Positions 6,167-8,404 of a DNA stretch of 8,404 nucleotides are shown here, in pieces. Under the pieces are notes generated by a model. That model searched no databases, was not told where the DNA came from, and was given only the letters and a program-made list of their open reading frames with translations. The DNA is from Planctomycetaceae bacterium (GTDB lineage: Bacteria; Planctomycetota; Planctomycetia; Pirellulales; Pirellulaceae): the NCBI GenBank assembly GCA_002702965.1, contig PADE01000032.1, forward strand, positions 47,296 to 55,699, given 5' to 3'. The position numbers and the translations under genes are program-made. Every line of letters starts with the position of its first letter. Position 1 is the stretch's first letter.

Positions 6167-8008
6167 CTAGTAGAGCGATGCGAGCCCCAACTCGGCCAGT
6201 TTTTCCGGCAGCGGGACACCCTCTTCGTCCCAGCCCCGTTCGCGGTAGTAGATCGGGAGCATGGTGTCGAGATCGACCGTTACCCCCTCCGAGGGACCCG
6301 ACGAATGCGGCTCCTCGAGGAGTCTCTTGGGCAGTGAATCATCCGCCTTGGTCAATCCGGCTTTCAAGTTCCAGAGCCGCTCTAGGTTCCAGGTTTTTTC
6401 CCCGATCGCGACGAAATCAGCGGTGGTGTACTCGATGCCGGTCGCCGCTGCGACCAACGGCACAAAGGTCTCCAGAGATCCACCCGCAAAGCCGGTGAAC
6501 AGACACAGTCCAGTCGCATCATGCGAAGTGGTTCGATGTTGCTCGTGGACCACCCATTCGCTTTTCCCATCGGTCGTATGAGGGGATCCAGCTTCTTCGC
6601 TCAGCTCGAAACCGGGAGTCCAAGCGCGCAAGTGGCAGGCGCCGCGATTGCAGGTCGCGTAGGCGACACCCATCCCGACGAAGCCCCGAGGGTCGTATGC
6701 TGGGAATTCTTGTCCCTTCACCCCCATAAACACGTTGGGATTCTTGAACTTGTCTCCCATCCGTTTGGCGCCTTCGGCCAACTCGTCTCCAAAACCCTCT
6801 CGAAACGCTGTTGCTTCGGTCATCCGGATCAGTGCTTCTGAGGACCCAAAGTCGAGAGGCATTTCCACCATCTCATCGGTTACTTGTCCGTTTTGATAGA
6901 GTTCCATCGCCGAGGCCAGCGTAGATCCCATAGAGATAGGATCCATGCCGAGGTCGTTGCACAGCCAGTTGGCCTTCAATACCGCATCGAGATCACCGAC
7001 TCCGGTGTCAGCGCCGAGTGCCCAGGCCGCCTCGTATTCTGGACCTTCGCCCGCGATCTTCCAGTTTCTGGGGTGTGTGTTGACCAGAAACTTGTCGGAA
7101 TGTTCACCGAGCTCACAGACACGGCCACAGGCAATCGTGCACGCAAAGCACGCTTTGTTGGTGGTCATGCGTGTGTCTTTGATTGAGTTGCCATTGAGCG
7201 CTTCGGCGTCCTCGAATTGGCCCTGTTGAAAGTTGCGTGTTGGCAAACCACCCGCTGCGTTCGTCATATCGATCGTCGCTGCAGTCCCAAGTTCACCAAA
7301 CGGTTTATACCCTGGGTTGGTTTCCATGGTTGATCGCATCGACCATAGCGACGACATGAATGCCGCGGGATCACTCAATTCGACACCTCCGGTGCCGCGA
7401 ACGGCTATCGCTTTCAAGTTCTTTGATCCCATCACTGTCCCGACACCGCTGCGCCCGGCAGCGCGGTGCTTGTCATTCATGATGCAAGCAAACTTGACCA
7501 AGTTCTCGCCCGCTGGTCCGATGCACGAGGTGCGAAGTTGAGGAATGCCGAGCTCTTTTCGCAGACCGTCTTCGGTTGCCGAGACCGTTTTTCCCCAATA
7601 GTCTGCCGCGTCGCGAATCTCGGCGATGTCGTCGTAGATGAACAGGTAACACGGCTTGGGCGATTTACCTTCGATGATCAGCATATCGTAGCCGGCGAAC
7701 TTTAGTTCGGGCCCCCAGAATCCTCCCGAATTGGAGGTGGTAATGCAGTTGGTCAGCGCACCCTTGGTGACAACCATATAACGCGAACCGCATGGCGCAC
7801 ACGTACCCGTTAATGGGCCGGTCGCGAAAATCAAGACGTTCTCGGGCGACAGTGGATCGACCGTGGGGTCCATTTCTTCGTAAAGATAACGGTCTGCGAG
7901 TCCGCGTCCGCCGATATACTCTTCGCGCCATGCTGCGGGGATTTCTTCCACAGAACAGCGGCCTTCGGTCAAGTTTGCCCGTAAGAGTTTTCCCGTCCAA
8001 CCACCCAT
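6167..8008 (-). CDS. Aldehyde:ferredoxin oxidoreductase (tungsten/molybdenum pterin enzyme)
   Basis: Predicted AOR-family enzyme oxidising an aldehyde to the carboxylic acid with low-potential electron transfer. It carries a bis-pyranopterin W or Mo cofactor and one 4Fe-4S cluster. From ATG 8008 it has 613 residues, typical of the family. Seen: the N-terminal GGWTGKLLRANLTEG block (2-16); YIGGRGLA (31-38); ATGPLTGT (62-69); TTSNSGGFWGPELKFAGYD (90-108); GRSGVGTVMGSKNLKAIAV (185-203); cluster ligands Cys287, Cys290 and Cys294 as CFACTIAC, with the fourth likely Cys502 in DATGLCLF; NDLGMD (351-356), a pterin-binding type motif; and YDPRG...NRGACHLRA (438-461) with His459. No signal peptide, so cytoplasmic. 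Start: ATG 8077 would add 23 residues, but homologues begin near the GGWTGK block; neither has a clear ribosome site. No ferredoxin-like subunit is visible nearby. The substrate is unknown. It is co-oriented with the FAH-family gene upstream. Confidence 0.95.
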   Translation of the reverse strand: MGGWTGKLLRANLTEGRCSVEEIPAAWREEYIGGRGLADRYLYEEMDPTVDPLSPENVLIFATGPLTGTCAPCGSRYMVVTKGALTNCITTSNSGGFWGPELKFAGYDMLIIEGKSPKPCYLFIYDDIAEIRDAADYWGKTVSATEDGLRKELGIPQLRTSCIGPAGENLVKFACIMNDKHRAAGRSGVGTVMGSKNLKAIAVRGTGGVELSDPAAFMSSLWSMRSTMETNPGYKPFGELGTAATIDMTNAAGGLPTRNFQQGQFEDAEALNGNSIKDTRMTTNKACFACTIACGRVCELGEHSDKFLVNTHPRNWKIAGEGPEYEAAWALGADTGVGDLDAVLKANWLCNDLGMDPISMGSTLASAMELYQNGQVTDEMVEMPLDFGSSEALIRMTEATAFREGFGDELAEGAKRMGDKFKNPNVFMGVKGQEFPAYDPRGFVGMGVAYATCNRGACHLRAWTPGFELSEEAGSPHTTDGKSEWVVHEQHRTTSHDATGLCLFTGFAGGSLETFVPLVAAATGIEYTTADFVAIGEKTWNLERLWNLKAGLTKADDSLPKRLLEEPHSSGPSEGVTVDLDTMLPIYYRERGWDEEGVPLPEKLAELGLASLY

Positions 8009-8095
8009 GATCGAGGTTCCAGTTGCGTGTTTGAATGGACCGTTGGGGCGGGGAGACAGAACACCCGTCCACAGCATCGGCCAAAGGCGTATGGA

Positions 8096-8126
8096 ATTAT
8101 AACCAAATTCCCGGGTGGTCGTTCAA
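8096..8126 (-). promoter_or_regulatory. Candidate promoter for the aldehyde oxidoreductase gene
   Basis: On the minus strand TTGAAC (8126-8121; 4 of 6 matches) and a perfect TATAAT (8101-8096) are separated by 19 bases, slightly long. Transcription would start near 8089, giving a leader of about 80 bases to ATG 8008, or only about 12 bases to ATG 8077. It would let the oxidoreductase be transcribed independently of the FAH-family gene. Confidence 0.45.
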
Positions 8127-8127
8127 T

Positions 8128-8152
8128 GGCAGAGTTGGATTCTGCCCAGAAT
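8128..8152. repeat. Overlapping inverted repeats between FAH-family and oxidoreductase genes
   Basis: Two mutually exclusive dyads share bases. One is GGCAGA (8128-8133) with TCTGCC (8141-8146), 7-base loop. The other is ATTCTG-CC-CAGAAT (8139-8152), a palindrome apart from its two central bases. The first could act as a weak terminator for the FAH-family gene (no T-run). The second lies about 13 bases upstream of the candidate -35 box and could be an operator. Confidence 0.35.
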
Positions 8153-8168
8153 TGAGGTTTGCCGGTTT

Positions 8169-8404
8169 CTACTCGGCGACCAGGGGTGAACGAAGGGTCC
8201 CGATGGAACTAATGGTCGCTTCCAAGAGGTCTCCCGGCTTGACGAACGTACCAGTCGTTGAACCGACACCGGACGGAGTTCCGGTTGAGATCATGTCGCC
8301 CGCCTCGAGTGTTACAAAGCTCGAAATGAACTCGATCACAGCGGCGACGGGAAAAATCTGTTGTGCGGTGGAAGCATCTTGCCGCGTCTCACCGTTAAGA
8401 GCCA
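8169..8404 (-). CDS. Fumarylacetoacetate hydrolase (FAH) family protein, C-terminal part
   Basis: The 3' end of a gene cut by the window edge; about 77 C-terminal residues are visible, ending at TAG 8171-8169. FAH-family enzymes are metal-dependent and act on C-C or C-O bonds of keto acids, for example acylpyruvate hydrolysis, 2-keto-3-deoxy acid dehydration and catechol meta-cleavage products. Seen: NGETRQDASTAQQIF, matching the family's NGExRQ...MIF segment; a helix (AAVIEFISSF); LEAGDMISTGTPSGVG, the hallmark L-x-P/A-GD-x-I-x-TGTP-x-GVG signature; then KPGDLLEATISSIGTLRSPLV, the closing strands with the usual IGxLxNxV-like ending. The visible part looks intact. The metal-binding Glu/Asp residues lie upstream, outside the window. 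Co-oriented with the oxidoreductase, 160 bases upstream of its start. Exact substrate cannot be assigned. Confidence 0.92.
   Translation of the reverse strand, partial: ALNGETRQDASTAQQIFPVAAVIEFISSFVTLEAGDMISTGTPSGVGSTTGTFVKPGDLLEATISSIGTLRSPLVAE

Noticed and set aside
7665..8084. Second minus-strand frame of 139 codons at the oxidoreductase 5' end
   Set aside because: It overlaps the conserved AOR N-terminal domain in another frame and is very Arg-rich, as expected for a shadow frame.

Overview
The window looks like chromosomal DNA of a planctomycete-type bacterium. This is inferred mainly from the signal peptidase, which carries the zinc-ribbon and beta-sandwich insertions I associate with planctomycete S26 peptidases, and from weak or absent Shine-Dalgarno sequences before several genes. 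Base composition is moderately GC-rich and looks even across the window. I see no mobile elements, CRISPR arrays, tRNAs or rRNAs. Taxonomy cannot be settled from sequence reading alone.

Layout: (1) 124-1974, plus strand: an ExbD/TolR-type proton-channel subunit directly abutted (TGA|ATG) by a divergent type I signal peptidase with large insertions. (2) 2137-3935, minus strand: a small one-helix membrane protein with a SHOCT-like tail, a doubtful small ORF overlapping its 3' end, then clpX, the ATPase of the ClpXP protease. (3) 4142-4792, plus strand: a KDPG/KHG aldolase, divergent from the small membrane protein gene. (4) 5118-6059, plus strand: an inosine-uridine-type nucleoside hydrolase after about 325 bases of non-coding DNA. 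(5) 6167-8404, minus strand: an aldehyde:ferredoxin oxidoreductase (tungsten/molybdenum pterin, one 4Fe-4S) and, upstream of it at the window edge, the C-terminal part of a fumarylacetoacetate-hydrolase-family enzyme.

Functionally the window mixes housekeeping (secretion, envelope energisation, proteolysis) with carbon salvage: aldolase cleavage of keto-deoxy acids, nucleoside breakdown, aldehyde oxidation and FAH-type hydrolysis. The FAH-family gene and the oxidoreductase are co-oriented, and together with the aldolase they could belong to acid-sugar or keto-acid catabolism. That link is inference from proximity. No obviously new multi-gene system is present. The points most worth checking are the remodelled signal peptidase (box B Pro replaced by Gly), the small membrane gene pair upstream of clpX, and an oxidoreductase with no visible electron-transfer partner.
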